64,000 bases of DNA from Thalassolituus alkanivorans (GTDB lineage: Bacteria > Pseudomonadota > Gammaproteobacteria > Pseudomonadales > Oceanobacteraceae), in the NCBI RefSeq assembly GCF_020447205.1, contig NZ_JAJAEL010000049.1:159956-223955 (forward strand), written 5' to 3'. Below are positions 34,823 to 44,349 of the stretch, one piece after another. The notes below the pieces were generated by a model that had not been told where the DNA came from, made no database searches, and saw nothing but the letters and a program-made list of their open reading frames with translations. Position 1 is the first letter of the stretch. Every line of letters begins with the position of its first letter. Position numbers and translations under genes: made by a program.

Positions 34823-37800
34823 AAACCTTATCCATTCCTGATTTTCCGCTGTACGGTCAGTCGCTGATTGAAGCCAGTGCCGGTACCGGTAAAACCTTTA
34901 CCATTACCGGCCTGTATAACCGTTTGATTCTTGGTCACGGTCGTCCGCGTTTGGGCTGCGATCAGATTCTGGTGGTGACCTTTACCCGTGCCGCTACCGA
35001 AGAATTGCGTGGCCGTATCCGTCAGCGCTTGCGTGATACGCTGGAGGATTTATTGTCGCTGGAAAATGGCCAGTCAATTGACGATCAGCAGCTGCAATAT
35101 TTACAGCAACTGGCTGAAGCACGGCACAGCGATATCGACAGCCTGTGTAAGCAACTGAAACCCTGGCTGCAAAGCAATCTGGCGCTAATGGATGAAGCGG
35201 CGATTTATACCATTCACGGTTTCTGTCAGCGCATGCTCAAACAGTTTGCCTTCGACAGTGGTGTGGTCTTCAGCGCCGAGCTGGTACTCGACAGTGACAG
35301 CTATCTGCAACAGGCCTGTGAAGATATCTGGCGCCAGCAGGCTTATGCGCTGAATGAACAACAGAGCCGCTATTTAATCAGCCGTTATGCCGGCCCGGAT
35401 GATGTACTGGCGAAAGTAAAAGCGCGGATTAACCGCCCGGATATGACGGTAATTCCGCCGCTTTCAGCTGATGGCCTGAGCAGGGCGTGGCAAAGTGCTG
35501 AAGCCGCATTTACGACCGCCAAAGCCGCCTGGTCGCAAATCAGCGCGGCTGATGTGGTGCAGTTAATTGCGGATTCCGGGCTGGATAAAAAATCCTACAG
35601 CAAACGTTTTGCCCCGAACTGGGTAGAAGAAGCGGCCGGCTATTTTGCCGGGCGTTTTTATATGCCAGCGCCGAAAAACCTCTACCGTATGACGCCAGCC
35701 GCGATGGCAGAAAAGCTGAAAGACGGTGGCGAATTACCGCAGCATGCGGCCTTTGACGCGACTGAAGATTTTCAGCAGGCGGCCAACCAGTTAGCTCTGC
35801 TGCTGGAAGCCGCGTGGATGGACGCCATTAAAGAGCGTTATTTCGAGCTGCTGGAAAAAGCCGGTGCCTTAACCCCGGATGATTTATTGCGTTTATTGGT
35901 CAATGCTCTGCGTGCCGAGCAGGGCGAACTGCTGGCCAGTCATATCCGCCGTTTATATCCGCTGGCAATGATCGACGAGTTTCAGGATACCGACCCGCAG
36001 CAGTACGAAATTTTTAACCGCATTTATCCGCCGTTAAGTGAGACTGATAACGCGCCGGCGACGCAGGCTATGGAAGATCTGACCGTCAGCGAGGATGGCA
36101 GCGCCAGCACGGAGCAGTCAGTTCAGCATGGATTAATTATGATCGGCGACCCTAAACAGGCCATCTACGGCTTCCGCGGCGCCGACATTTTTACCTACAT
36201 CAAAGCTCGCCGTCAGCTGGACGAAGAACGCCGCTTTACCCTGGAAAAAAACTGGCGCAGTCATAGCCAGCTGGTGGCCGGGGTCAATCAGTTATTCGCC
36301 GGCCACGACAGTCCCTTTGTGTTCGATCAGGATATTCAGTTCGTTAATGTATCGGCGGCAGGTAAACCGGACGGCCAGCCATTGAAAATTGCCGGTGAAG
36401 AACAAACCCCGCTGCAGCTGTGGCATGACGGTGGTGAATATTCCCGTAGCAGGGCGCAATTTACCGCTGCAGAACAGTGTGCCGAGAAAATTGATGCCTT
36501 AATGCACGGTGATGCGACGTTGGGTGATGAGCCGGTGCAGGCGCGCGATATTGCCGTGCTGGTGCGCAGCCGCAAACAGGCCGGATTAATCCGTGAGGCG
36601 TTATCTGCGCGCCAGATCGGCAGTGTGTTTTTAACCCGCGACAGCGTGTACGACAGTCTGGAAGCGCGGGATTTATTCGCCTGGTTGCAGGCGGTGGCGC
36701 ACCCCAGTGATGAACGTGCACTGCGCACTGCCATGGCAACAGAAACCCAGGGCTTAACTGCCGCGCAACTGGATGCCCTGTTAAATGACGAGCTGGCGTG
36801 GGAGCGCACGCTGGAGCAAAACCACAATTATCATCAGCTGTGGCAACGCCGTGGCGTGATGGCGGCCATTATGCAGTGGCTGGAAGAAGACGGTCGCGCG
36901 CAGCGCTTGCGCCGCCATCAGGATGGTGAGCGCCGTATTACCAACCTGATCCACCTGGGTGAATTACTGCAGAGTGCTGCCCGCCGTTTGCGCGGCCATG
37001 AGGCATTATTGCGCTGGTTTGGTGAGCATATTTTTTCCGATAACCGCAGTGGCGACGAAGCACAACTGCGTTTAGAGAGCGATGCCAATCTGGTCACTAT
37101 TGTGACCATCCATAAATCCAAGGGCCTGGAATATCCGCTGGTGTTTTTACCCTTCCTGTGGGACGACAGCTATTTACCGAATCCGCGCAGCGATACACAG
37201 TATTTCAGTGAACGCGACGGCATGGTGCTGAATCTTGAGCCGGATGACGAAGCCAAAGCACTGGCGCAGCGTGATTCTCTGGCGGAGTCTTTGCGTTTGC
37301 TGTACGTGGCCTTAACCCGTGCGGTGCAGGGTTGTTTTATCTGGCTGGCCGATGCCGTGGATGGCAAAAGCAAAAGAGAGAAAAAATCGCGTATTGCGCA
37401 AACCGCGCTGGGTTATCTGCTGGCCGTAGACAATGACCCTGACTGGGCCGGCCTGAAGCAATCGGCCTCGGCGGAATGTTTAATTACCGATTTACCGCAG
37501 TGGCCGGTGGATGAAGTTCGTCGTCAGATAGCTTCACAGGAACAACCGCAGGCGGCTGTGTGCCGGCCGCACAGCTGGGACAGCTGGCGCGTGAGCAGTT
37601 ACAGTCAGTTAACCGCCGATGATCATAGCGGGCACTCTGCTCACGACGATGTGCTGGTGATGGATGAAAGCAGTGAGCAAACAAATAGCGATGAATCGGG
37701 TTCCGAATTTATTGACGCAGTGCTGCTGCACGAAATCAGCAAGCGCGAATTTGATGCCACAGCACCGGCACTGACCTTTGCCAAAGGCGCAAACGCCGGT

Positions 37801-38622
37801 ACCTGTCTGCACGCAATTTTTGAACACTGGGATTTTGTGGATGCCGATGCGCTGCTCAGCATTACCGAACGTGAACTGAGCCACTATGGTTTAGCACTCA
37901 GTGAGGATGAAGTCGGCGCCGGGGAAAAACAAAAGCAGATCAATAACCTTGCCGGCTGGATGCAGGCTGTGGTGAATAGTCCGCTGATGAATGATCAGGG
38001 CGAGCAATTCGCCTTAGCGGATATTTCTGCGGCCAATCGCCTCGATGAAATGGAATTTTACCTGCCGGTACAGCAGCTTAAGGCGGCGGATATTAATCGT
38101 CTGTTAGCCGACCCGGCGAAAAGCGGGCGCTTTCATTTCGATACCTTAAGCGGCTATTTAAAAGGTTTTATTGACCTTATTTTCTGCCATAACGGCCGCT
38201 ATTACGTGGCGGACTATAAATCCAATCATCTGGGTTTCAGCATTAACGACTACACCCCGGCGGCATTAAAAGTGGCAATGGCCGATCATCAGTATGATTT
38301 ACAGGCCTGGCTTTACACGGTCGCACTCGACCAGCTGCTGCGTCAGCGTCTGAATCATTATGATCCGGCTCAGCATCTGGGCGGCGTGTATTACTTCTGG
38401 TTGCGCGGTATGCATCTGGGAGACAGCGCTCCGCGTTTAGTTGCCGATGATGCGGCTGCCTCACAGCAGGATTTATTTGCCGCACCCGCACTGACTCAGG
38501 TGCCGGGCGTGTATTACCACGCTGTCGACCCTGATGAATTACAGCGCTGGCGGCAGGTGCTGTTGCCGGATTCTGTCTGCGCGCGCAACAGAACTGATAA
38601 CAAAGCGGAGGCCGGCGTATGA
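34819..38622 (+). CDS. recB: RecBCD exonuclease V, beta subunit
   Basis: 1267 residues (E. coli 1180). UvrD-type helicase motifs: I EASAGTGKTFTITGLYNRLI, Ia TFTRAATEELRGRIR, II MIDEFQDTDPQQYEIF, III GDPKQAIYGFRGADIFTY, IV NWRSHSQLV, V TIHKSKGLEYPLVFLPF, VI LLYVALTRA. The C-terminal nuclease domain carries AGTCLHAIFEHWDF, GFIDLIFCHNGRYYVADYKS with the catalytic Asp and DYK motif. Insertions around 410-430 and 960-980 are Asp/Ser/Thr-rich. ATGA overlaps with recC and recD. Confidence 0.96.
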   Translation: MKTLSIPDFPLYGQSLIEASAGTGKTFTITGLYNRLILGHGRPRLGCDQILVVTFTRAATEELRGRIRQRLRDTLEDLLSLENGQSIDDQQLQYLQQLAEARHSDIDSLCKQLKPWLQSNLALMDEAAIYTIHGFCQRMLKQFAFDSGVVFSAELVLDSDSYLQQACEDIWRQQAYALNEQQSRYLISRYAGPDDVLAKVKARINRPDMTVIPPLSADGLSRAWQSAEAAFTTAKAAWSQISAADVVQLIADSGLDKKSYSKRFAPNWVEEAAGYFAGRFYMPAPKNLYRMTPAAMAEKLKDGGELPQHAAFDATEDFQQAANQLALLLEAAWMDAIKERYFELLEKAGALTPDDLLRLLVNALRAEQGELLASHIRRLYPLAMIDEFQDTDPQQYEIFNRIYPPLSETDNAPATQAMEDLTVSEDGSASTEQSVQHGLIMIGDPKQAIYGFRGADIFTYIKARRQLDEERRFTLEKNWRSHSQLVAGVNQLFAGHDSPFVFDQDIQFVNVSAAGKPDGQPLKIAGEEQTPLQLWHDGGEYSRSRAQFTAAEQCAEKIDALMHGDATLGDEPVQARDIAVLVRSRKQAGLIREALSARQIGSVFLTRDSVYDSLEARDLFAWLQAVAHPSDERALRTAMATETQGLTAAQLDALLNDELAWERTLEQNHNYHQLWQRRGVMAAIMQWLEEDGRAQRLRRHQDGERRITNLIHLGELLQSAARRLRGHEALLRWFGEHIFSDNRSGDEAQLRLESDANLVTIVTIHKSKGLEYPLVFLPFLWDDSYLPNPRSDTQYFSERDGMVLNLEPDDEAKALAQRDSLAESLRLLYVALTRAVQGCFIWLADAVDGKSKREKKSRIAQTALGYLLAVDNDPDWAGLKQSASAECLITDLPQWPVDEVRRQIASQEQPQAAVCRPHSWDSWRVSSYSQLTADDHSGHSAHDDVLVMDESSEQTNSDESGSEFIDAVLLHEISKREFDATAPALTFAKGANAGTCLHAIFEHWDFVDADALLSITERELSHYGLALSEDEVGAGEKQKQINNLAGWMQAVVNSPLMNDQGEQFALADISAANRLDEMEFYLPVQQLKAADINRLLADPAKSGRFHFDTLSGYLKGFIDLIFCHNGRYYVADYKSNHLGFSINDYTPAALKVAMADHQYDLQAWLYTVALDQLLRQRLNHYDPAQHLGGVYYFWLRGMHLGDSAPRLVADDAAASQQDLFAAPALTQVPGVYYHAVDPDELQRWRQVLLPDSVCARNRTDNKAEAGV

Positions 38623-40595
38623 ATCCGCTGCTGTTGCAATATTTGCCCGAAATTGAAGTGAAAAACCTGCGTGATATTGACCGTCAGGTGGCTATGCAGA
38701 TGCTGCAGTGGGAATTACAGGCGTCGGCAGAGACAGAACCACACACACTGCAGTTGCTGGCGATGGCGTCGGTGATGGTCAGCGTTGCTCTGGGCAAGGG
38801 GCAGGTGTGTCTGCCGCTGACATCCTGTGCCTTGCCTGAATGGCGCGAGTTCTGGAGTGAGCATTCGTTACTGGCCAGTTCGCAGCTGGCTGCTTGCCGT
38901 ACGGTGTATGTGGCAGAGGCTGACCCGAAAACAGCCGTTGGCGAATTTCGCGATTACGCCCAGCAGCCGCTGGTACTCCATGGCAATAATCTCTATCTGG
39001 CGCGCTACTTTTTCTACGAACGCGGTGTATTAACCCAGATTCACCAGCGACTGGCGCAGGAACCGGCGTTAAAGGATACGGAACTGACCGGCACGTTGAC
39101 GCAATTATTTGGCGATCCGGGTGCTGTTAATCCGGGTGCTGCTGGCTCGGGGGCTGCTAGCTCAGAGGCAGTGGTTGATTGGCAGAAAGTGGCTGCGGCC
39201 AGTGCCTGTATCCGTAATTTTGCGGTGATTACCGGTGGCCCGGGTACGGGTAAAACCACCACGGTCACGCGTCTGCTCAGTGCGCTGCTCAGCCAGAACC
39301 CGCAGATGTCGATTGCGCTGGCTGCGCCCACCGGTAAAGCCGCTGCGCGTATGACGGAATCCATTCGTGGTGCCAAATTACGCGCCCAGCAAAGCGGCGA
39401 AAAGTCGCTGCCCTTCGCCGAACAGATTCCGGACGACAGCTATACGCTGCATCGTTTGCTGGGCTGGTCGCCGCGCGGCTTCCGTTATAACGCCAATCGC
39501 CATTTACCCTTCGATTGCGTGGTGGTGGATGAAGCGTCGATGGTCGATCTGCCGATGATGTACCACCTGTTTCAGGCATTGGCCGCCGATACCCGCTTAA
39601 TTCTGCTCGGCGACCGCGATCAGCTGGCCTCGGTAGAAGCGGGCAGTGTGCTGGCGGATTTATGCGATGCCGGCGTGCAGCACGGTCCGGACAGCGCCTT
39701 TGCTCAGCGCCTGCAGCAACTGACCGGTTTTGATTTAACGGCCGTCACAGAAGGTTCTGTAAGCCCGATGCAGAATGCGGTGGCGTCACTGCGGGTGTCC
39801 CATCGTTTTACAGCGGACAGTGGCATTGGCCAGCTGGCAGCGGCGGTCAATAACAGTGACATTGCACGTGCCGATCAGGTGCTGCGCCAGTTTGCCGATG
39901 TGCGTTTTGTGGCAGTAAATCCGCTGGCCGAGCAGCCGTTCTGGCAACAGCCGCAATGGCAGCAGGCACTGGTGGATGGCTACCGTGATTACGCCGAGGC
40001 GTTGCGTGCTTTTGCTGCGGATAAAGCCGCTGCGAACGATGTTTTCAGCGCCTTTAACCGTTTTCAGATTCTGGTGGCGTTGCGCCAGGGCCCTTATGGG
40101 GTTGAACAGGTAAATCAGCGCACTGAGCGTTTACTGCAGGCTGCGGGATTAATCGATACCCGCGCCTCAGCATCCGGCTGGTACGCCGGTCGTCCGGTGA
40201 TGATCAGCCGTAACGATTACGATCTCGGTCTGTATAACGGTGATATTGGTATCGCTTTGCCGCTGACGGATGAGCAGGGCAGGCAGACGTTAAAAGTCGC
40301 CTTCCCGGATGCCGACGGTGGCGTGCGTTATTTATTGCCCAGCCGTTTGCCGGCCCATGAAACCGCTTTTGCCATGACCGTGCATAAAAGCCAGGGCTCG
40401 GAATTTAACCATCTGTGTCTGCTGTTACCGGAGCAGTGGCAGAGCGTTATTACCCGCGAGCTGATTTACACCGCCATCACCCGCGCGAAAAAGACTTTCA
40501 GTCTGTTTGGCAGCACAGCCTGCTGGCAACAGGGGCTGAATACCCGGGTGCAGCGCGCCAGTGGTTTACGGGAAGCGCTCTGGCCTCAGCGCTGA
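38619..40595 (+). CDS. recD: RecBCD exonuclease V, alpha subunit
   Basis: 658 residues (E. coli 608). Superfamily-1B 5'-3' helicase motifs: ITGGPGTGKTTTVTRLL, VVVDEASMVDLPMM, LLGDRDQLASVEAGSVLADL, the SH3-like GYYNGDIG-type segment (LGLYNGDIGIALPL), TVHKSQGSEFNHLCLLLP and YTAITRAKK. A Gly/Ala/Ser-rich insert lies at ~168-185 (the bases repeat GGGTGCTG-like units). Last gene of the recCBD operon. Confidence 0.96.
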   Translation: MNPLLLQYLPEIEVKNLRDIDRQVAMQMLQWELQASAETEPHTLQLLAMASVMVSVALGKGQVCLPLTSCALPEWREFWSEHSLLASSQLAACRTVYVAEADPKTAVGEFRDYAQQPLVLHGNNLYLARYFFYERGVLTQIHQRLAQEPALKDTELTGTLTQLFGDPGAVNPGAAGSGAASSEAVVDWQKVAAASACIRNFAVITGGPGTGKTTTVTRLLSALLSQNPQMSIALAAPTGKAAARMTESIRGAKLRAQQSGEKSLPFAEQIPDDSYTLHRLLGWSPRGFRYNANRHLPFDCVVVDEASMVDLPMMYHLFQALAADTRLILLGDRDQLASVEAGSVLADLCDAGVQHGPDSAFAQRLQQLTGFDLTAVTEGSVSPMQNAVASLRVSHRFTADSGIGQLAAAVNNSDIARADQVLRQFADVRFVAVNPLAEQPFWQQPQWQQALVDGYRDYAEALRAFAADKAAANDVFSAFNRFQILVALRQGPYGVEQVNQRTERLLQAAGLIDTRASASGWYAGRPVMISRNDYDLGLYNGDIGIALPLTDEQGRQTLKVAFPDADGGVRYLLPSRLPAHETAFAMTVHKSQGSEFNHLCLLLPEQWQSVITRELIYTAITRAKKTFSLFGSTACWQQGLNTRVQRASGLREALWPQR

Positions 40596-40638
40596 GGTCT
40601 GGTTTAGTGTTTTCACCGGTTTTTGCTTACGCAGGTGT

Positions 40639-40679
40639 TTGTTTACGTGCTCAATATTTTTTATTGACCACGTAAACAA
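40639..40679. promoter_or_regulatory. Large palindrome overlapping the promoter of the RHH gene
   Basis: TTGTTTACGTG (40639-40649) and CACGTAAACAA (40669-40679) are perfect inverted repeats. Inside, TCAATA (40651) and TATTGA (40662) continue the symmetry around T5, with one C/C mismatch. A possible promoter uses TTGACC (40664-40669) and TACATT (40687-40692), 17 bases apart, so the right arm covers the -35. It fits an operator better than a terminator (no T-run after the stem). Confidence 0.6.
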
Positions 40680-40728
40680 GGCTGTATACATTTGTATTCA
40701 CTGTGTATGCAGATGAACAGGGAAGCTC

Positions 40729-41211
40729 ATGATCAGCAAGTCACAATCAATCAGTGTGCGTTTATCGGAAGACGATTACGCCTATCTGATGGCCATCCGC
40801 CAGAACGGTGCGCTGACCCAAAGCGATAAAGTTCGCGAGCTGATTGCTATGGCGCGGGAAGCGGTGGGCACCGAAAGTTTTGCCCGCTCGTTTATTACCG
40901 CCAGTGACAGCATGGCGCCGTATCGCGCACGTTATAAATCCCCCGAATCTGACCGCAGCATCCTGAATGAAGCGGTCTTTGATCTGCTTACCGAAAGCGC
41001 TGCCATTATTCAGTCGCAGGACAGCAAAGCCTGTGCTGCCGATCTTGAACGGCAATTATTTCCCGTTGTCAGCGATCTGCTGCGCCGTCTGCTGCCGCCA
41101 TTGCTGGCGCAAAGCGGCGGTACACTGCTGAATAATGATCTGGCTGAGCAACTGCAACAGCAGCTGCTGACGGATTTTTCTCACCTGAATTGCGCCAACC
41201 GCAAGGAGTAA
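40729..41211 (+). CDS. Putative ribbon-helix-helix regulator
   Basis: 160 residues. The N-terminal ~45 (SQSISVRLSEDDYAYLMAIR, then LTQSDKVRELIAMA) have the strand-helix-helix pattern of RHH/CopG DNA-binding proteins. The remainder is helical and Leu/Gln-rich, with no known domain I recognise. It starts 50 bases after a large palindrome and ends 4 bases before pspA, so it is probably an autoregulator of this membrane-stress operon (inference). Not a known PspF-type activator. Confidence 0.65.
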   Translation: MISKSQSISVRLSEDDYAYLMAIRQNGALTQSDKVRELIAMAREAVGTESFARSFITASDSMAPYRARYKSPESDRSILNEAVFDLLTESAAIIQSQDSKACAADLERQLFPVVSDLLRRLLPPLLAQSGGTLLNNDLAEQLQQQLLTDFSHLNCANRKE

Positions 41212-41215
41212 CACC

Positions 41216-41869
41216 ATGTCTGAAGGATTATTAAAACGTATCGGCCGGCTGGTGTCGGCATCCGCCAACTCTCTGGTCGACAGTCTGGAAAATGCCGCAC
41301 CGACCATGGTAATGGAAGAAGCGATCCGCGAAATCGACAGCGCCATTGCCGATGTCCGTGCCCAGCTGGGCAAAGTTGAAGCGGCGCGTTATCTGAGCAC
41401 CAAAAGTTTAAACGCGGATAACAGCCGTCATGCTGAACTGCAGGCGCAGATTGAAGTGGCTGTTGCTCAGGGCCGCGATGATCTGGCCGAAGCGGCGATT
41501 GCGCGCCAGATGGATATCGAAGCCATGATTCCCGTGGTGGAAAAAAGCATCGCCGACAGCGACGCCGAAATTAATGAACTGAATTCTTATATTCAGGCAC
41601 TGCAGGCGAAAAAACGCGAAATGCAGGAAACCCTGAAACATTATGAAATTGCCAATGCCGCTGCGGTGCAGGCTGAACATGCCGGCACGGCCTCGACCGC
41701 CACGCAGGTGGAGCAGGCGACCGATGCTTTTAACCGCATTCTGAATAAAGCCGGTGCACCGGGTGTGAGCAGTGGTGATGAGCGTAAGCTGGCCGAACTC
41801 GATCAGCTGGCCCGTCAGAACCGCATTCAGGAACGACTGGCGCGGGTTAAATCGCAGGCGAACGATTAA
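41216..41869 (+). CDS. PspA/IM30 family membrane-protection protein
   Basis: 217 residues, almost entirely alpha-helical with long coiled coil (~25-150). PspA hallmarks: MVMEEAIREIDSAIADVRAQ near 25-45 and the end AELDQLARQNRIQERLARVK. Members of this ESCRT-III-like family coat and repair the inner membrane. There is no PspB/C/F nearby. It is flanked by an RHH-like regulator and yqiJ, whose ATG overlaps this stop (TAATG). Slightly divergent from E. coli PspA, hence no gene symbol. Confidence 0.85.
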   Translation: MSEGLLKRIGRLVSASANSLVDSLENAAPTMVMEEAIREIDSAIADVRAQLGKVEAARYLSTKSLNADNSRHAELQAQIEVAVAQGRDDLAEAAIARQMDIEAMIPVVEKSIADSDAEINELNSYIQALQAKKREMQETLKHYEIANAAAVQAEHAGTASTATQVEQATDAFNRILNKAGAPGVSSGDERKLAELDQLARQNRIQERLARVKSQAND

Positions 41870-42516
41870 TGGAATTTCTGTTTTCAGACGGCAATTATCC
41901 TTTTGCCGTCGCGCTGGTATTAATGCTGATTATCGCCGTGCTGGAAGGTGTGCTTGTGGTCATCGGTCTGGGCTTATCGCAATTTATTGATGGCCTGTTG
42001 CCCGATGTCGACCTGAGCGTTGATGGCGAGGTGCCGAATATGGGGCTCAGCCGTTTTCTGGCCTGGCTGCGTATTGGTCAGGTGCCGGTGCTGATTATTC
42101 TGGTGATGCTGCTGATGTTCTTCGGGCTCAGCGGTGTGGTGCTGCAATCGCTGTTTATGTCGGCCTTTGGCTTTATGCTGCCGGCGATCGTTGCCGTGGT
42201 GCCGGCGCTGGCGGTTGCGTTGCCTCTTACGCGCCTGCTGACCGGATTGTTGGGCAAAGTATTGCTGAAAGACGAAACAGAAGCGGTCTCTTCCGCGTCT
42301 TTTATCGGCCAGGTAGCGACCATTACGCTGGGTGAAGCCCGCCAGGGCAGTCCGGCGGAAGCGCGATTCCGCGATCAGTTTGGTACAACGCATTATCTGA
42401 TGGTTGAACCGGATGGTGATGAAGAAACATACCGCGCCGGCGACAGTGTTTTGCTGGTGCAACAGAAAGGTGCTGTGTATCTGTGCATCCGCCCGGATAA
42501 CCAACACCTGCAATAA
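41869..42516 (+). CDS. yqiJ: YqiJ family inner-membrane protein (NfeD-like OB fold)
   Basis: 215 residues. Hydrophobic helices at ~13-38, 70-95 and 100-130, and a C-terminal OB-fold domain (~140-215: FIGQVATITLGEARQGSPAE, YRAGDSVLLVQQKGAVYLC). YqiJ/NfeD proteins partner flotillins, whose gene follows here. The start overlaps the pspA-like stop. Confidence 0.87.
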   Translation: MEFLFSDGNYPFAVALVLMLIIAVLEGVLVVIGLGLSQFIDGLLPDVDLSVDGEVPNMGLSRFLAWLRIGQVPVLIILVMLLMFFGLSGVVLQSLFMSAFGFMLPAIVAVVPALAVALPLTRLLTGLLGKVLLKDETEAVSSASFIGQVATITLGEARQGSPAEARFRDQFGTTHYLMVEPDGDEETYRAGDSVLLVQQKGAVYLCIRPDNQHLQ

Positions 42517-42580
42517 CCAAAACCTGCAACAATTAAAAATTACATTACGGACTACTTTTTAAAACTCTCAGGGAGCTTTT

Positions 42581-44275
42581 ATGGATAACCTTTTCTCAGC
42601 AGTCTTTTTTGCTGGATTTATTTTTGTCGGCCTGCTGGTCATTGGGATGATTTTTGCGCGTTTATATACCCGCGCATCGAAAGAACGGTCTTTTGTCCGT
42701 ACCGGTATGGGCGGGCAGAAAGTCATTATGAACGGCGGGGCGATGGTGCTGCCGGTATTGCATGAAATTATTCCGGTCAATATGAATACCCTGCGTCTGG
42801 CGGTATCGCGTAAAGAACAGCAGGCGCTGATTACCAAAGACCGTATGCGTGTTGACGTACTGGCCGAGTTTTATCTGCGCGTTAAACCCGATGCGGATGC
42901 CATTGCCAACGCGGCCCAAACTCTGGGTGCACGTACGCTGGACCCGGATGCGCTGAAAGAAATGATCGAAGGTAAATTCGTTGATGCCCTGCGTTCGGTG
43001 GCGGCAGAAATGGAAATGGCGGAACTGCATGAACAGCGCAGCCAGTTTGTACAGAAAGTACAGCAGGTCGTGAGTGAAGACCTGCTGAAAAACGGTCTGG
43101 AGCTGGAATCGGTTTCCCTGACCGGTCTGGATCAGACGCCACGTGAATTCTTCTCGCCGGACAACGTGTTCGATGCCGAAGGTCTGGCGCGTATGACCCG
43201 TTCGATTGAATCACGCCGTAAGGAAGTGAACGAAATTGAGCAGGAAACCCGTGTACTGATCGAACAGAAAAACCTCGAAGCCGAACGTCAGCGTCTGCAG
43301 ATTGAGCGTGAAACCCGCTACGCCAAAATGGAGCAGGAACGCGAAATTGCCACCCGCGAAGCTGATCAGCAGGCTGAAATCGCCAAAGAGCGCGCGGATA
43401 AAGAACGTAGTGCCAAACAGGCCGAAATTGAAGCGCAGCGGGAAATTGACCAGTCGCGTATTGCCGCCGATCAGGCAACATTATTGCTTGAAATTGAAAA
43501 AGACCGCCGCCTGCGCGAGCAGGAAATCGAGCGTGAGCGGCAGCTGGAAGAGCGTCAGATTCAGAAGCAGAAATCACTGGAAATTGCTGAGCAGGAACGT
43601 GCTATTGCGGTTGCCGAAAAATCGAAAGAGCAGTCGCTGGCCGATAAACTGGCGAACGAGGCCCGTTCGGAAGCGGTGCGTGCAGAAGAAAAAGTAACGA
43701 CTGCCAAGCAGGTGGAAATTGCTGAACGTGACAAAGCCATCGAGCTGATTGAAGCGCAGAAAGAAGCGGAACGTCAGGCGACCGGGGTAAAAATCGCCGC
43801 CGAAGCTGAAAAGATGGCCGCCGAAGATAAAGCCGAAGCGCTGCGTCTGCAGGCCAACGCCGAAGCCGATGCTATCCGTATTAAAGTGGAAGCCGACCGT
43901 GAGAAGTACGCGGTGGATGCCGAAGGTCAGCGCCTGATGAACGAAGCCCTGAACAGCCTGAGTGATGCGCAGATTGCGCTGAAGCGTGTGCTGAGCCTGC
44001 ATGCAGCGCTGCCGGGTATTGTACGTGAAAGCGTGAAACCACTGGAAAACATTGAGGGTATGAAAATTATCTCGATCGATGGTCTGAATCAGATGGGTGG
44101 TGAACGCAGCGCCAATGGCAGTGGTGTGCTGGATCAGGACAGTGCGGCTAATGGCCAGAGCCTGCCGGAAGCACTGGTCAACAGTGCATTAAAGCACCGT
44201 GCTATGGCACCACTGGTTGATTCACTGCTGAAAGAAGCCGGCGTGCATGAATTTGCCCGCGATCTGAACAGCTGA
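42581..44275 (+). CDS. yqiK: Flotillin family protein
   Basis: 564 residues. N-terminal membrane helix ~5-25, then an SPFH/band-7 domain (~40-210, containing GGAMVLPVLHEIIPVNMNTL and SVSLTGLDQTPREFF) and a long Glu/Ala/Arg-rich coiled coil (~215-470, repeated EIE, EAE and AEA units). The C-terminus (~480-564) has a flotillin-like ALPGIVRESVKPLENIEGMK stretch. It forms membrane microdomain scaffolds. Preceded by yqiJ and the pspA-like gene; a perfect terminator follows. Confidence 0.93.
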   Translation: MDNLFSAVFFAGFIFVGLLVIGMIFARLYTRASKERSFVRTGMGGQKVIMNGGAMVLPVLHEIIPVNMNTLRLAVSRKEQQALITKDRMRVDVLAEFYLRVKPDADAIANAAQTLGARTLDPDALKEMIEGKFVDALRSVAAEMEMAELHEQRSQFVQKVQQVVSEDLLKNGLELESVSLTGLDQTPREFFSPDNVFDAEGLARMTRSIESRRKEVNEIEQETRVLIEQKNLEAERQRLQIERETRYAKMEQEREIATREADQQAEIAKERADKERSAKQAEIEAQREIDQSRIAADQATLLLEIEKDRRLREQEIERERQLEERQIQKQKSLEIAEQERAIAVAEKSKEQSLADKLANEARSEAVRAEEKVTTAKQVEIAERDKAIELIEAQKEAERQATGVKIAAEAEKMAAEDKAEALRLQANAEADAIRIKVEADREKYAVDAEGQRLMNEALNSLSDAQIALKRVLSLHAALPGIVRESVKPLENIEGMKIISIDGLNQMGGERSANGSGVLDQDSAANGQSLPEALVNSALKHRAMAPLVDSLLKEAGVHEFARDLNS

Positions 44276-44301
44276 TTCCAGTCGCCGGTTTTTAAATAAA
44301 G

Positions 44302-44335
44302 AAACAGAGCGTATTATCTACGCTCTGTTTTTTTA
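44302..44335 (+). terminator. Terminator after flotillin gene
   Basis: AAACAGAGCGTA-TTATC-TACGCTCTGTTT with a T7 run: 12 perfect pairs. It separates yqiK from the next gene, whose ATG is 15 bases beyond it. Confidence 0.9.
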
Positions 44336-44349
44336 TTGGGAGTGTCCTT

